From Bacteroidales bacterium (GTDB lineage: Bacteria > Bacteroidota > Bacteroidia > Bacteroidales > UBA932): a stretch of 64,000 nt of DNA. The first letter of the stretch is position 1, and every line of letters starts with the position of its first letter. Below the pieces are notes generated by a model. That model worked only from the letters and a program-made list of their open reading frames with translations. It did not search any database and was not told the origin of the DNA. Made by a program: the position numbers and the translations under genes. Below are positions 7,851 through 16,850 of this stretch, one piece after another. The stretch covers positions 1 through 64,000 of the forward strand of contig JAFROJ010000067.1 in NCBI GenBank assembly GCA_017429765.1, written 5' to 3'.

Positions 7851-9245
7851 ATGAAGATCGCCTTCCTCACACTCGGATGCAAGCTCAACTACGCCGAGAC
7901 CTCGACTTACGAGCGGGGCTTCGTCGGGGCCGGGCTGGAAGTAGTCCGCTGGGAGGAGAAGGCTGATTTGTATCTCATTAACACATGCTCGGTCACGGAA
8001 AGGGCCGAGAAGAAATGCAGGAACGCTATCCGCAAGGTTCACCGGGTCTCCCCTGACGCGGCGATCGTGGTGACAGGGTGCTACGCGCAACTGAGGCGCG
8101 GGGAGATCGAGGCCATCGAGGGCGTCTCGCTCGTCTTCGGCGCCGACGAGAAGACCCGCGTCGTCCCCGACACCATCGCTTTCATGGAAGGTCGTCGACG
8201 GGGGGTATTGTCCCAGCCGGGTAAATCCCTCCCAGACCTCGCATCGCTCGGTCCGGGCCCCTCCCGTTCACCTGGCCACGGGCGGCCAGGCCCTTCTGGG
8301 GCAATACCCCCCGTCGATGACAATACCCTCCACCCGGAGCCCCCGAAGATTCTGGAGGCGTTCTCGTCGGAGGAGAGGACGAGGTCAGTCCTTAAGGTGC
8401 AGGACGGCTGCGACAACTTCTGCGCCTACTGCACAGTCCCCTACGCCCGCGGACGCTCCAGGAATATTCCCGTACAGGACGCCGTCGAGCAGGCGCGCCG
8501 GATCGCGGCCCTCGGAATGAGAGAGATCGTCATCACCGGAGTCAACACCGGCGACTTCGGCCGCTCGACAGGAGAGAGTTTCCTGGAGTTGCTCAAGCGA
8601 CTGAACGATGTGGAAGGCATTGACAGATACCGGATTTCCTCGATCGAGCCGAACCTCATCACCGAGGAGATCGTCGATTGGATAGCTGGCGGCACAAAGT
8701 TCCAGCCGCATTTCCATATTCCCCTCCAGTCCGGCTCCGACGAGATTCTCAGCCGGGTAAGAAGGCGCTACACCACCTCTTTCTTCGCAGACAGGATTGA
8801 CTACATACGCTCCAGGATGGATCCCCGCCCCGGAGAGCCCCAAGGCAACCTGAAGCCTTATGTGTTCTTCGGGATAGACGTTATCGCGGGCCTTCCGGGC
8901 GAGACTGACGAGCTCTTCGAGCAGACATATTCATTCCTCAAAGACAGGATCCGTCCCGCCTTCATCCACATATTCCCCTATTCCCGAAGGCCCGGCACCG
9001 TGGCGGCGGGTTGGAAAGACCAGGTGAAGGATTCAGTGAAGACCGAGAGGGTCGCGAGGCTTGAGGCACTTTGCGAGGAACTACACTCCGAGTTCCTGGA
9101 GAAGAATAAGGGAAGGCTCTCCCATGTTCTTTGGGAATCCGACTCGAAAGACGGCCTCATGGGAGGCTACACCGGCAATTACATCAGGGTCGAGAGGCCC
9201 TACGATCCCGCCAGGGTTAACACGATTGAAGATATAATAATATGA
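7851..9245 (+). CDS. mtaB: tRNA t6A37 methylthiotransferase with in-frame palindromic insert
   Basis: A 464-residue radical-SAM methylthiotransferase of the MtaB group, which adds a methylthio group to t6A at position 37 of ANN-decoding tRNAs. The N-terminal domain carries the auxiliary-cluster cysteines in TLGCKLNYAE, NTCSVTERAEKKC and VTGCYAQ. The radical SAM CxxxCxxC motif is CDNFCAYC near residue 186, followed by ARGRSRNIP and a C-terminal TRAM-like region. Residues about 114-157, in the linker between the two domains, are a Pro/Gly/Arg-rich stretch encoded by a palindromic DNA insert and not expected in the family. The reading frame is intact across it. The start at 7851 is set by MKIAFLTLGCK. 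Confidence 0.93.
   Translation: MKIAFLTLGCKLNYAETSTYERGFVGAGLEVVRWEEKADLYLINTCSVTERAEKKCRNAIRKVHRVSPDAAIVVTGCYAQLRRGEIEAIEGVSLVFGADEKTRVVPDTIAFMEGRRRGVLSQPGKSLPDLASLGPGPSRSPGHGRPGPSGAIPPVDDNTLHPEPPKILEAFSSEERTRSVLKVQDGCDNFCAYCTVPYARGRSRNIPVQDAVEQARRIAALGMREIVITGVNTGDFGRSTGESFLELLKRLNDVEGIDRYRISSIEPNLITEEIVDWIAGGTKFQPHFHIPLQSGSDEILSRVRRRYTTSFFADRIDYIRSRMDPRPGEPQGNLKPYVFFGIDVIAGLPGETDELFEQTYSFLKDRIRPAFIHIFPYSRRPGTVAAGWKDQVKDSVKTERVARLEALCEELHSEFLEKNKGRLSHVLWESDSKDGLMGGYTGNYIRVERPYDPARVNTIEDIII
8191..8321. repeat. 131-bp palindromic element inserted in mtaB
   Basis: Two arms, 8191-8216 and 8296-8321, are inverted copies identical at 24 of 26 positions; the core GTCGACGGGGGGTATTG appears on one strand and its complement on the other. 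A second nested inverted repeat, CCTGGCC at 8271-8277 with GGCCAGG at 8284-8290, lies inside. The element encodes about 44 residues of low-complexity linker without breaking the frame. It has the shape of a REP/MITE-like or Rickettsia-palindromic-element-like insertion; I cannot identify a named family. Confidence 0.8.
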
Positions 9246-10195
9246 CGGAAGGCAAGGCCAGATTAACTTTCCTCGGTACGGGGACTTCGCAGGGCGTGCC
9301 GATCATCGGGTGCGGATGTGAGGTGTGCCGGTCTTCGGACAGCCGGGACAAACGCTTCAGGGCCTCGGCTCTCGTGGAATTCGGAGGCCTCGTGATCCTT
9401 GTAGACGCAGGTCCTGATTTCCGGATGCAGATGCTTGCTGGAGGGATCCGCCACCTTGACGCCATCTTATTGACTCATAATCACAAAGACCACACCGGAG
9501 GCTTGGACGACGTGCGTTCGCTCAACTATGTGGACCGGCGGGCCGCGGAAATCTATTGCGAGAGGAATGTTCTGGAGGACCTGATCCGGGAATATCCCTA
9601 TGTCTTCAAATTCCCGAAATATCCCGGGGCTCCGGAATGGAGGCTCCATGTCATCGATGAGAGGCCGTTCATGATCAAGGCTGACAGTTCGGACAAGGAG
9701 CTTGTGTGGGTCCACGATGTCGGCTACCACTACCGCCATCCCGACGGCACCCTGGTCCCCACCGCGCGTCGCCTTGAGGACATGATCGAATCGGCCGAGC
9801 GGCCGGAAGTGGCCTCGTCATCCGGAGTGCCGTCGGCGGAAATTGTGCCAATCCGTGGCTACCACGACAAGCTGCCGGTGTTGGGATTCAGGTTCGGGAA
9901 TATTGCCTACATCACTGACATGAGTTACATCCCCGAGAGCGAGATGGCCAAGCTGGAGGGGCTTAAGCATCTGACTCTCAATACAGTGGGCTACAAGAGG
10001 CACCACTCCCACTTCAGTCTGGAAGAGACCTTGATGATAGCCGACAGATTACAGCCCGAACACACATGGCTCACTCACCTCTCCCACTCCTTCCCCAGAC
10101 ATGAGTTATTCAGCGAGGAACTCGACCGGCTCCGCGAGGAACGCCACATCCGCTCGATCGTCCGCCCCGCCTATGACGGCCTTGTGATAGAATGA
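9242..10195 (+). CDS. MBL-fold metallohydrolase (PhnP-like)
   Basis: A 317-residue metallo-beta-lactamase-fold hydrolase of the PhnP/phosphodiesterase-like group. It shows the N-terminal FLGTGTSQGVPIIGCGCEVC segment with a cysteine pair typical of this branch, the dimetal motif THNHKDHTGG near residue 80, and later metal ligands ITDM and THLSHSF with histidines. The PhnP family cleaves cyclic phosphodiesters; the true substrate here is unknown. Its ATG overlaps the mtaB stop (ATGA), so translation is coupled and it closes this operon. Confidence 0.85.
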   Translation: MTEGKARLTFLGTGTSQGVPIIGCGCEVCRSSDSRDKRFRASALVEFGGLVILVDAGPDFRMQMLAGGIRHLDAILLTHNHKDHTGGLDDVRSLNYVDRRAAEIYCERNVLEDLIREYPYVFKFPKYPGAPEWRLHVIDERPFMIKADSSDKELVWVHDVGYHYRHPDGTLVPTARRLEDMIESAERPEVASSSGVPSAEIVPIRGYHDKLPVLGFRFGNIAYITDMSYIPESEMAKLEGLKHLTLNTVGYKRHHSHFSLEETLMIADRLQPEHTWLTHLSHSFPRHELFSEELDRLREERHIRSIVRPAYDGLVIE

Positions 10196-10292
10196 TGACA
10201 GTCGGCTATCTGGGTTGTCCTCGTCAATCATTGTCCAAATGGAAGGTAAGCTTTGAGCATGGAAAACCTCGTGGAAACAATTAACATGAACG

Positions 10293-11177
10293 ATGGAAAC
10301 AGGAAGAATCATCTTGCGTCCCTGGCTGGACAGTGATGCCGGGACGCTTTTTAAATATGCCAGCGACCCTGAGGTGGGCCCTCGGGCAGGCTGGCCGCCG
10401 CACAAGTCTGTGGAGGAGAGCTTTGAGATTATCCGGACAGTGTTCTCCGGAGAGGGGATGTGGGCGGTTGAACCGGCGTTATACTCAGAGATGCTCTCTC
10501 ACGCCGACCCCACACAGGTGGAGGGGCTGTCCCGCTTTTTCAAGACAGGGCCGGGACAGTATGGCGAGGGAGACAAGTTCCTGGGAATCAAGGTTCCGGT
10601 CACACGAGGTGTGGTGAAAAGTCTCTGGCGGCAGACTTCATTCGAAGATCTGGAGGCGTGCCTCGGGAGCGGGTACCACGAGGTTCGGCTGGCGGCGCTG
10701 CTCGCGCTGGTGGAGATATTCCGGCACAGTCATTCTGAGAGTCTGCGAAAAATCTGCGTCGACTTTTACCTTTCCCACACCGGCCGCGTCAACAACTTGG
10801 ACCTGGTGGATCTGAGCTGCTACCCTCTTTTGGGCGAATGGCTGCTGGACAAGGACCGCCCGGTCCTTTACGATCTTGCCCGAAACGGCAAGTCTCTCTG
10901 GGAGCGGCGCGTCGGCATAGTGAGTACCTTGGCTTTCATCCGCCACGGGCAGCTGGACGACACTTTTGCCATCGCCGACATCCTTATGGATGATCCGCGC
11001 GACCTGATCCACAAAGCGGTGGGATGGATGCTTCGCGAGGCCGGCAAGCGCGACAAGGCTGCCCTGGAGGCCTTCCTGCGGCCGCGCTACAGGAATATGC
11101 CCCGCACCATGCTGCGCTACGCCATTGAGAAATTCCCGGAAAATGAGAGGCGATCGTACCTGGTCACGATGGTCTAA
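10293..11177 (+). CDS. Chimeric protein: truncated GNAT N-terminus fused to AlkD-like DNA alkylation repair domain
   Basis: The first ~50 of 294 residues match only the N-terminus of a RimJ/RimL-type GNAT acetyltransferase (RIILRPWLDSDAGTLFKYA, then DPEVGPRAGWPPHKSVE). The acetyl-CoA-binding part is absent. From about residue 60 the protein switches to a HEAT-repeat DNA alkylation repair (AlkD-like) protein: FFKTGPGQYGEGDKFLGIKV, then YHEVRLAALLALVEI. The AlkD part looks complete to its C-terminus. The simplest reading is a deletion that joined two neighbouring genes in frame. AlkD-type proteins excise alkylated purines; activity of the fusion is not established. The next gene is also deleted internally, consistent with local rearrangement. 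Confidence 0.75.
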   Translation: METGRIILRPWLDSDAGTLFKYASDPEVGPRAGWPPHKSVEESFEIIRTVFSGEGMWAVEPALYSEMLSHADPTQVEGLSRFFKTGPGQYGEGDKFLGIKVPVTRGVVKSLWRQTSFEDLEACLGSGYHEVRLAALLALVEIFRHSHSESLRKICVDFYLSHTGRVNNLDLVDLSCYPLLGEWLLDKDRPVLYDLARNGKSLWERRVGIVSTLAFIRHGQLDDTFAIADILMDDPRDLIHKAVGWMLREAGKRDKAALEAFLRPRYRNMPRTMLRYAIEKFPENERRSYLVTMV

Positions 11178-11218
11178 GGGAATATCCGTCTATTTGTTTT
11201 GACAAATCAAAAGGAGTT

Positions 11219-11387
11219 ATGGCATTTGATTTCAAAAAGGAGTTTAAGGAGTTCTATCTCCCTGCCGCCGCACCTTCAATCGTGACAGTTCCGGCCATGA
11301 ACTATCTGGCTGTCAGGGGCTCTGAGTGACCCGAGAAAGACATCTGTGGACAAACTGAGAACGGTCATACGCTATCCCGTCAAATAA
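11219..11387 (+). pseudogene. GyrI-like domain gene reduced to its two ends
   Basis: An ATG at 11219 opens 36 codons (MAFDFKKEFKEFYLPAAAPS and onwards to AVRGSE) that match the N-terminus of the ~200-residue GyrI-like small-molecule-binding proteins, then a TGA at 11327. Shifted by one base, 11328-11387 encodes DPRKTSVDKLRTVIRYPVK and a stop, which looks like the C-terminus of the same family. The middle of about 140 residues is missing. This is best explained by an internal deletion ending out of frame. Confidence 0.65.
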
Positions 11388-11446
11388 TCAAGCGCGCTCA
11401 TGAGCTTGTCCAGATACTGGTTTTTCTTCCCCATCTTCCTATCTCA

Positions 11447-12211
11447 TTATTTCTTTCCAGCGATAATAGCTGAGCCCTTGAGGGCCATCCATCTGGCCTC
11501 CCAGGAGGACATGAAACGACCGCTATCGGTTGGAATGAGTTCCACACGCTCGTAGCCCATATCCTTCAACCGATTCACGAAAGCCTGCATATTCCCATAC
11601 TTTTCGCGTGAGAAGATGTCGTGGATGGCGAAGGTGCCGCCTTTGCGCAGGACGCGCAGGGTCTCCAGCAGGATAGCCTGGCGGTCGCGGCTGGGGATGT
11701 TGTGATAGACGTAGTTGGAGGTGACGGCATCGAAGGTCCCGTCCGGGAAGTTAAGTTTCAGGGCGTCGCCCTTTGCGAAGGAAGTCCTGTACGCCACTCT
11801 TTCGGCGAGGGCGTTGTCCTCACAGAGGCGCTTGCTGAAGGATGCGTATTCAGCGCCCCAACGGTCGATACCGGTCATAAAAGCGTTAGGATTGCGCTTG
11901 GCGACGGCGATGGTCAATGCCCCGCTGCCGCATCCTACATCCAGTCCTTTCCCGCCGTCGGGCAGATGGACCAGGTCGGCCACTCCGTCTATGATCTGGC
12001 GGGACATCTGCCGCTTCCCGTCATAGGAGAAGGCGCGGTACATCAGCACCGTCCACAGCGTGACCAGTGCCAAGATGAAGGCCAGGACAAGGAGGATGAT
12101 CTTAAGCCAGCTAAGACCTATGATGAATGAAAGCGTCAGGCACACGGTGGTCGCCGCCGCGAAACTCCAGATCATGCCTTTAGGCATCCAATTCTTGTAG
12201 TTAGGTTTCAT
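11447..12211 (-). CDS. Membrane-anchored class I SAM methyltransferase
   Basis: A 254-residue protein with two hydrophobic N-terminal segments (about residues 12-52) followed by a class I methyltransferase domain. Motif I is GLDVGCGSGALTI, the acidic loop follows at TGIDRWG, and motif IV is FDAVTSNYVYHNI. It is last in a minus-strand gene series 17477-11447 whose members are 3-10 bases apart or overlap. The substrate is unknown. Membrane anchoring plus the neighbouring ICMT-like protein suggest a lipid or membrane-bound acceptor, but this is inference. Confidence 0.8.
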   Translation of the reverse strand: MKPNYKNWMPKGMIWSFAAATTVCLTLSFIIGLSWLKIILLVLAFILALVTLWTVLMYRAFSYDGKRQMSRQIIDGVADLVHLPDGGKGLDVGCGSGALTIAVAKRNPNAFMTGIDRWGAEYASFSKRLCEDNALAERVAYRTSFAKGDALKLNFPDGTFDAVTSNYVYHNIPSRDRQAILLETLRVLRKGGTFAIHDIFSREKYGNMQAFVNRLKDMGYERVELIPTDSGRFMSSWEARWMALKGSAIIAGKK

Positions 12212-12214
12212 GGG

Positions 12215-12772
12215 TTAGAAGAAGAGCAGGTAACGCGGAGTGGATTTCTTATACTTCATGTACGGCTCCCCGTAGGTCTCAGCGCAGTAGCGTTCCTCGC
12301 CGAGGATGACTCTGTGCGTGGCGAGGACAAAGGGGATGAAAAGGATCAGAAGCCAAAGCGATGCGGATGCGATAATGGTTCCAATAATGCAAATGGAGTA
12401 GAAGGTGTACATCGGGTTGCGGGAGATCCTGTATATCCCGCCTGTCACGGTCTTGTTCAGCGGGGCTTTCCCATAGGACAAGAAAGCCCAGACCATCATC
12501 AGGGCACCGATGATGTAGATGACCAGGCCGACTGTGAACCAGAACGTTCCGGTCTTCAACGGCAGGAAGATACCGAGCAGGATCATGGCTCCCTGCAGGA
12601 TGAAGGTCCAGTTTGCACAGGCCTTTTCTTTCTTTGTGTACCAGGAAGTATCGACGGCACGCTTGCCGCCTTCCTTAACGATGGACATCATGACCATCTG
12701 GATGATCATCAGCAGGAGAACAGGGATCCATGCCCCGAACAGCGATAGCTTGAGTGTGGTGAAAAATGACAT
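12215..12772 (-). CDS. Isoprenylcysteine carboxyl methyltransferase-like membrane protein
   Basis: A 185-residue polytopic protein with about four hydrophobic segments. The C-terminal half shows the ICMT/phospholipid methyltransferase pattern: GGIYRISRNPMYTFY, then ILGEERYCAETYGEPYMKYK and TPRYL. Family members use SAM to methylate lipids or prenylated cysteines at the membrane. Bacterial members are largely uncharacterised. It lies 3 bases from the downstream methyltransferase gene and 10 bases from the S-component gene upstream, inside the same operon. Confidence 0.78.
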   Translation of the reverse strand: MSFFTTLKLSLFGAWIPVLLLMIIQMVMMSIVKEGGKRAVDTSWYTKKEKACANWTFILQGAMILLGIFLPLKTGTFWFTVGLVIYIIGALMMVWAFLSYGKAPLNKTVTGGIYRISRNPMYTFYSICIIGTIIASASLWLLILFIPFVLATHRVILGEERYCAETYGEPYMKYKKSTPRYLLFF

Positions 12773-12782
12773 ATGAACGATG

Positions 12783-13349
12783 CTAATTCAAAGTAGCAGC
12801 AGGCTTCTTCAAGAGCTTCTCCGCCAGCCTCATGGCCAGGATGGAGACAGGGATGGCCAGGACAATCACGATAATCAGCACGGGGATATTGTCGATGACC
12901 GGGATCATCAGCTGGTCATAGCCAGGACGCATTTCTTCTACCGCTGCGGCCAGGGAGCCTTCCGTGTCGGTCCACCAGTGGGCGGTGTAGGCAAAGAATG
13001 AGAGCGCAAAGGGGACGAAGCTCCAGCGGACGCCCTTCCTGGTGTCATATCCGCAGAAATAGCGGATGATTTCGGCAAGGGCGGTCAGGACAATGGTGCC
13101 AATGATGTATGCGATATCCGCCTCTCCGGCAATCAGGAAGAGTACAAAGATGAACCCGTTCAAGGCGGTCGGTGCACCAAAACCACGGATGATGGTGCAG
13201 GTATAAAGGTAAATGAATGCAAACGCCAGCGGAAGAACCGCGCCAGCATAAGCGTAGCATGCGGGATGAATGGCGCCGCTGGCGGCACCGAGGATAAAGG
13301 TCGCCAGGTAGGCGATCTCCATCAGAATGACTTTAAAAACCGGTTTCAT
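12783..13349 (-). CDS. MptD-type (Trep_Strep) putative ECF S component
   Basis: A 188-residue integral membrane protein with about six hydrophobic segments, resembling the MptD/Trep_Strep family of putative energy-coupling-factor substrate-binding (S) components. Family hints are the GAIHPACYAYAGAVLPL segment and the GYDTRKGVRWSF loop. No dedicated EcfA/EcfT genes are nearby; instead it follows two full-length export-fold ABC half transporters at a spacing of 9 bases, an arrangement seen in related clusters. The transported compound is not known. Confidence 0.68.
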   Translation of the reverse strand: MKPVFKVILMEIAYLATFILGAASGAIHPACYAYAGAVLPLAFAFIYLYTCTIIRGFGAPTALNGFIFVLFLIAGEADIAYIIGTIVLTALAEIIRYFCGYDTRKGVRWSFVPFALSFFAYTAHWWTDTEGSLAAAVEEMRPGYDQLMIPVIDNIPVLIIVIVLAIPVSILAMRLAEKLLKKPAATLN

Positions 13350-13358
13350 AGAGAATTA

Positions 13359-15089
13359 TTAAATGTTCCAATCAAGTGCGTTATTCTGCAGGTCCTGCAT
13401 CCGCTTATAGAAGCCGCCGGAGGCAGTAAGTTCCGAAGGCGAGCCGCTCTCATCCACCTTCCCCTCTTTCAGAACAACGATCTTGTCGGCACCGGCCACT
13501 GTCCGCATCCGGTGCGCGATGATGATTACGGTCTTGCCCTTGACCAGGCGGGACAGTGATTCCTGTATGAAGGTCTCATTCTCCACGTCCAGGGAAGCAG
13601 TAGCCTCGTCCAGCAAAATAATGGGCGCGTCTTTCAAGAAGGCGCGGGCAATGGATATGCGCTGGCGCTCTCCGCCGGACAGTTCGTTGCCGTTCTCCCC
13701 GATGAGACTGTTCCAGCCGTCGGGCAACTTCTCTGCAAAGACATCCACGTGCGCCAACCTTGCGGCGGCGATGACCACCTCGTCGGTAGCGTCTTTCCGT
13801 CCGATGCGAATGTTCTCCAGCACGGTGTTGTTGAACAGGGTCACATCCTGGAATACGATAGAATAGAGGCTCATCAGCGTTTCTGGATCGATCTTGGAGA
13901 TGTCCATACCACCAACCGTAATGGTCCCTGAGGGTATGTCCCAGAAGCGGGACGCCAGGCGGGAGATGGTGGTCTTTCCGGAGCCGGAAGGGCCGATGAG
14001 CGCAGTCACCTCACCCTGACGGGCCGTGAAGGATATCCCGCGAAGGACAGTCTCCGAGGTCTCGTAGGCAAAATGGACATCCTTGAATTCCACATCATAG
14101 CCCTTGTTGGAAAGCGTCTCCACGCCCCGCTGCTCATCATGGCTCAGTATTTCATCCATCCGTTCGCACTGGACACCCAGCGAAACAGCGGCGCCCAGGT
14201 TGACCAGGGATCCGGGCATGGGGTCGTAGAGCCGGGATGCTACCAGCAGGAACATAAAGAAGGTCAGCACCGTAAGGCTCCCTTGGGAAAGAAGGTACGC
14301 GCCGGCGAGCGCCACCGTGGCAATGCCCAGTTTCAGGACCATCTGCCCGCTGACGACGAAGTATGCCACGCCAAGCTCCGCCTGGATGGCCCGTTTCTCC
14401 ACGAGGTCGATCCTGGGCCAAAGGTCTTTCAGGTATTTCTCCTCGGAATCGTTCGCCCGGATGTCCTGGAAGGCTTCCAGGCCCTCCTGGATATGGTCGG
14501 CCAGGTCCACCTTCGCCTGCTCATTGCGACGGTTATAGCGGTTCTGGAATTTCGCCGAGAAAAGAACAATGGATATCGCAATGGGAATCACCCACACCGC
14601 GGCAAGAGCCATTCTCCAGTCAAAAAAGAAGAGGCTGAAGCCGATGAGCGTGGTGGAGATCATGGAGCCGATGAGTTCCGGCACCCAGTGGGAGGTTCCC
14701 GTCTCGATGGTCGCGGCATCGGTCATAATGGTGCTTGTGAGGTCGGCCAAGTCCTTCCGGCCGAAGTAGGACAGCGGCAGACGGCGCAGTTTCTCGGCCA
14801 GAGAAATCCGTCGGCGGCCGCTTTCCTGATAGACGGAGGTAAACTGCTTGTTGTACTTGACCCACTCCATCGCGGCGATGGCCAGCAGGCAGGCGCCGAT
14901 TTTCCAGATATATCCCCACGCATTGGGCGTCGTGCCCTCCATCAGTTCCTTAACCAAGAAGTACATGAGGCCGACGGGCAGCATAAGGACAATATCCATC
15001 GCTGCACAGGCAAGACAGGATTTCACCAAATCCTTCGCGCCCTGCTCAGAGGCGGCATATTTATGGCGTATGATGTTGATGATGCTCAT
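13359..15089 (-). CDS. ABC transporter permease/ATP-binding half (siderophore-importer type, second subunit)
   Basis: A 576-residue half transporter with an N-terminal six-helix type-IV (export-fold) membrane domain and a C-terminal ATPase. Walker A is GPSGSGKTT, the signature is LSGGERQRIS, and Walker B is IILLDEATASLD, followed by IIAHRMRTV. The start at 15089 overlaps the stop of the upstream half transporter (ATGA), which favours it over two earlier in-frame starts and suggests coupled translation of a heterodimer. The pair resembles IrtAB/YbtPQ-like importers that use an exporter fold, although a multidrug exporter cannot be excluded. Confidence 0.88.
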   Translation of the reverse strand: MSIINIIRHKYAASEQGAKDLVKSCLACAAMDIVLMLPVGLMYFLVKELMEGTTPNAWGYIWKIGACLLAIAAMEWVKYNKQFTSVYQESGRRRISLAEKLRRLPLSYFGRKDLADLTSTIMTDAATIETGTSHWVPELIGSMISTTLIGFSLFFFDWRMALAAVWVIPIAISIVLFSAKFQNRYNRRNEQAKVDLADHIQEGLEAFQDIRANDSEEKYLKDLWPRIDLVEKRAIQAELGVAYFVVSGQMVLKLGIATVALAGAYLLSQGSLTVLTFFMFLLVASRLYDPMPGSLVNLGAAVSLGVQCERMDEILSHDEQRGVETLSNKGYDVEFKDVHFAYETSETVLRGISFTARQGEVTALIGPSGSGKTTISRLASRFWDIPSGTITVGGMDISKIDPETLMSLYSIVFQDVTLFNNTVLENIRIGRKDATDEVVIAAARLAHVDVFAEKLPDGWNSLIGENGNELSGGERQRISIARAFLKDAPIILLDEATASLDVENETFIQESLSRLVKGKTVIIIAHRMRTVAGADKIVVLKEGKVDESGSPSELTASGGFYKRMQDLQNNALDWNI

Positions 15090-16846
15090 TTGATGTTCCA
15101 TTTGACGGATTCGACATACTGTTTCCACATGGCGGCGTATTTGCCGTCCTTTTCCAGAAGTACCTTGTGCGTCCCGCTTTCCGAGATGCGGCCGTCTTCC
15201 ATCACATAGATGCAGTCGGCGCCGGTCACGGAGGATAGGCGGTGCGCAATCATGATGAGCGTCTTTCCGGATTCCGCCATCTCGGAGAAAGCCTGCTGGA
15301 CGCGGGTCTCGTTGTCCGGGTCCGCAAAAGCGGTGGCTTCGTCCAGGATGACGACAGGCGTGTCCTTGAGGATCACGCGGGCAATGGCTACTCTCTGCTG
15401 CTCGCCGCCGGAGAGATACGTTCCTTTGGTACCGATGACGGTGTCGATGCCCTGGGGCAACTTGGCGATGATATCATCACACTGGGCCCTGTGCAGGGCG
15501 TCCATCACTTCTTCACGGGTTGCATCAGGCCGGCCGAGGCGTACGTTTTCAAGAATGCTCGTCTTCTGCAGTCGGCTGTCCTGGAAAACGAAGGAGACGC
15601 GGTCCATCAAGTCCTGCTTGCGGATATGTCGGATGTCCACCCCTCCGAGGGTGATGGACCCTTCCGTGACATCGAAGAAACGGGCCATCAGGCTGGCCGT
15701 TGTGGTCTTGCCGCCTCCGGAAGGCCCCACAAGGGCGACTTTCCGCCCTGGCTTGATATCTAATGAAATACCGTCCACGGCGAATCGGGAAGCCTCCGGA
15801 TACTTGAAACGAACATCCTGGAGGGCCAGTTCGTTATCTTCGGGAAGACGTGCATCGGAAGGATCGGACAGCGGATCAATCGCAAGGATACGGCCTGTCT
15901 TTTCCAATGCCTCTTCCACGATCATTTCGTTCTCGCTGGCAAACATAATGCGGTTCAGTGTGACGGCGATGGCTGGTGTGATGATGATGTAGTAGAGAAG
16001 ATTCAGCATGAAGTGTCCGTCCACAGCGCCTCCTTTCAATGCAAAGAGCGTCAGGCCGATGAGTACGGCGAAACAGGCATTGACCAGCGTAGTATAGAGC
16101 GTCATCGGAAGACGCAGGTCTATGGTGTAGGCAATCACCCATTTCTGGTATTGGTCGATGGAGGCCTTGAAGCGCTTGAAAGAAAAGACTGACTGACCGA
16201 AAGTCTTCACCACCGGGATACCGCGGACATATTCCACAGCCTCGTTGGACATCGCGTCCAGCGCCTTGTTGTATTCACCCATTTTGCGTTTGAGAGTCGG
16301 TCCGGTCATCAAGGTCATCATCACGATGAGTGCGAGAACCACGGTAGCCAGACATAACAGCCCCATTCGCCAATCGAACAGGAACATCAAGACGGCCAGC
16401 CCAAGCATGGTAGCGTACATGCCCGCCTTGTCCGGGAGCTGATGCGCCAGGTAAGTTTCCGTGGACTGGGTAGATTCCTGCACCCATTTGCGGACCTTGC
16501 CGCTGCCAAGCGTGTCCAGAAAGCCGATGGGTAGGGACATGATATGCCGCATCAAGGTTTTCCGCATATTCGCTGCGATGCGGAATGCCGCCAGGTGGGA
16601 ACACATCAGACCGCCGAAGTACACGACGATAGACGCGATGGCGAACGCAACGGCCATCCATCCGTAATGGGCGATGCGGCTATAATCGCCCGCGATCACA
16701 TCCCTGAGGATGGCCCAGATATACAAAAATGGGGCAAGGGCCAGAAGCTGGCTGATGCCCGTAATGACCATAGAAAGGTAGGTCAGGATCTTCCTTCTCT
16801 CCGCATAGGCAAGGAGCTTCGGGAGTATTTTATCTTTCTTATCCAT
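15086..16846 (-). CDS. ABC transporter permease/ATP-binding half (siderophore-importer type, first subunit)
   Basis: A 586-residue half transporter with six predicted membrane helices and an ATPase domain. Walker A is GPSGGGKTT, the signature is LSGGEQQRVAIAR, and Walker B is VVILDEATAFADPDNE. The DEATAFADP(D/E)NE form is characteristic, in my reading, of the YbtP/YbtQ and IrtA/IrtB siderophore-importer branch and not of ordinary exporters. It overlaps the second half-transporter gene by 4 bases and lies 4 bases after the preceding methyltransferase gene. A heterodimeric inner-membrane importer is inferred. Confidence 0.88.
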   Translation of the reverse strand: MDKKDKILPKLLAYAERRKILTYLSMVITGISQLLALAPFLYIWAILRDVIAGDYSRIAHYGWMAVAFAIASIVVYFGGLMCSHLAAFRIAANMRKTLMRHIMSLPIGFLDTLGSGKVRKWVQESTQSTETYLAHQLPDKAGMYATMLGLAVLMFLFDWRMGLLCLATVVLALIVMMTLMTGPTLKRKMGEYNKALDAMSNEAVEYVRGIPVVKTFGQSVFSFKRFKASIDQYQKWVIAYTIDLRLPMTLYTTLVNACFAVLIGLTLFALKGGAVDGHFMLNLLYYIIITPAIAVTLNRIMFASENEMIVEEALEKTGRILAIDPLSDPSDARLPEDNELALQDVRFKYPEASRFAVDGISLDIKPGRKVALVGPSGGGKTTTASLMARFFDVTEGSITLGGVDIRHIRKQDLMDRVSFVFQDSRLQKTSILENVRLGRPDATREEVMDALHRAQCDDIIAKLPQGIDTVIGTKGTYLSGGEQQRVAIARVILKDTPVVILDEATAFADPDNETRVQQAFSEMAESGKTLIMIAHRLSSVTGADCIYVMEDGRISESGTHKVLLEKDGKYAAMWKQYVESVKWNIK

Positions 16847-16850
16847 ATTA

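Noticed and set aside
14073..15209. 378-codon open frame on the plus strand
   Set aside because: It lies antisense to the two ABC half-transporter genes, which have full Walker and signature motifs; its product has biased composition and no domain.
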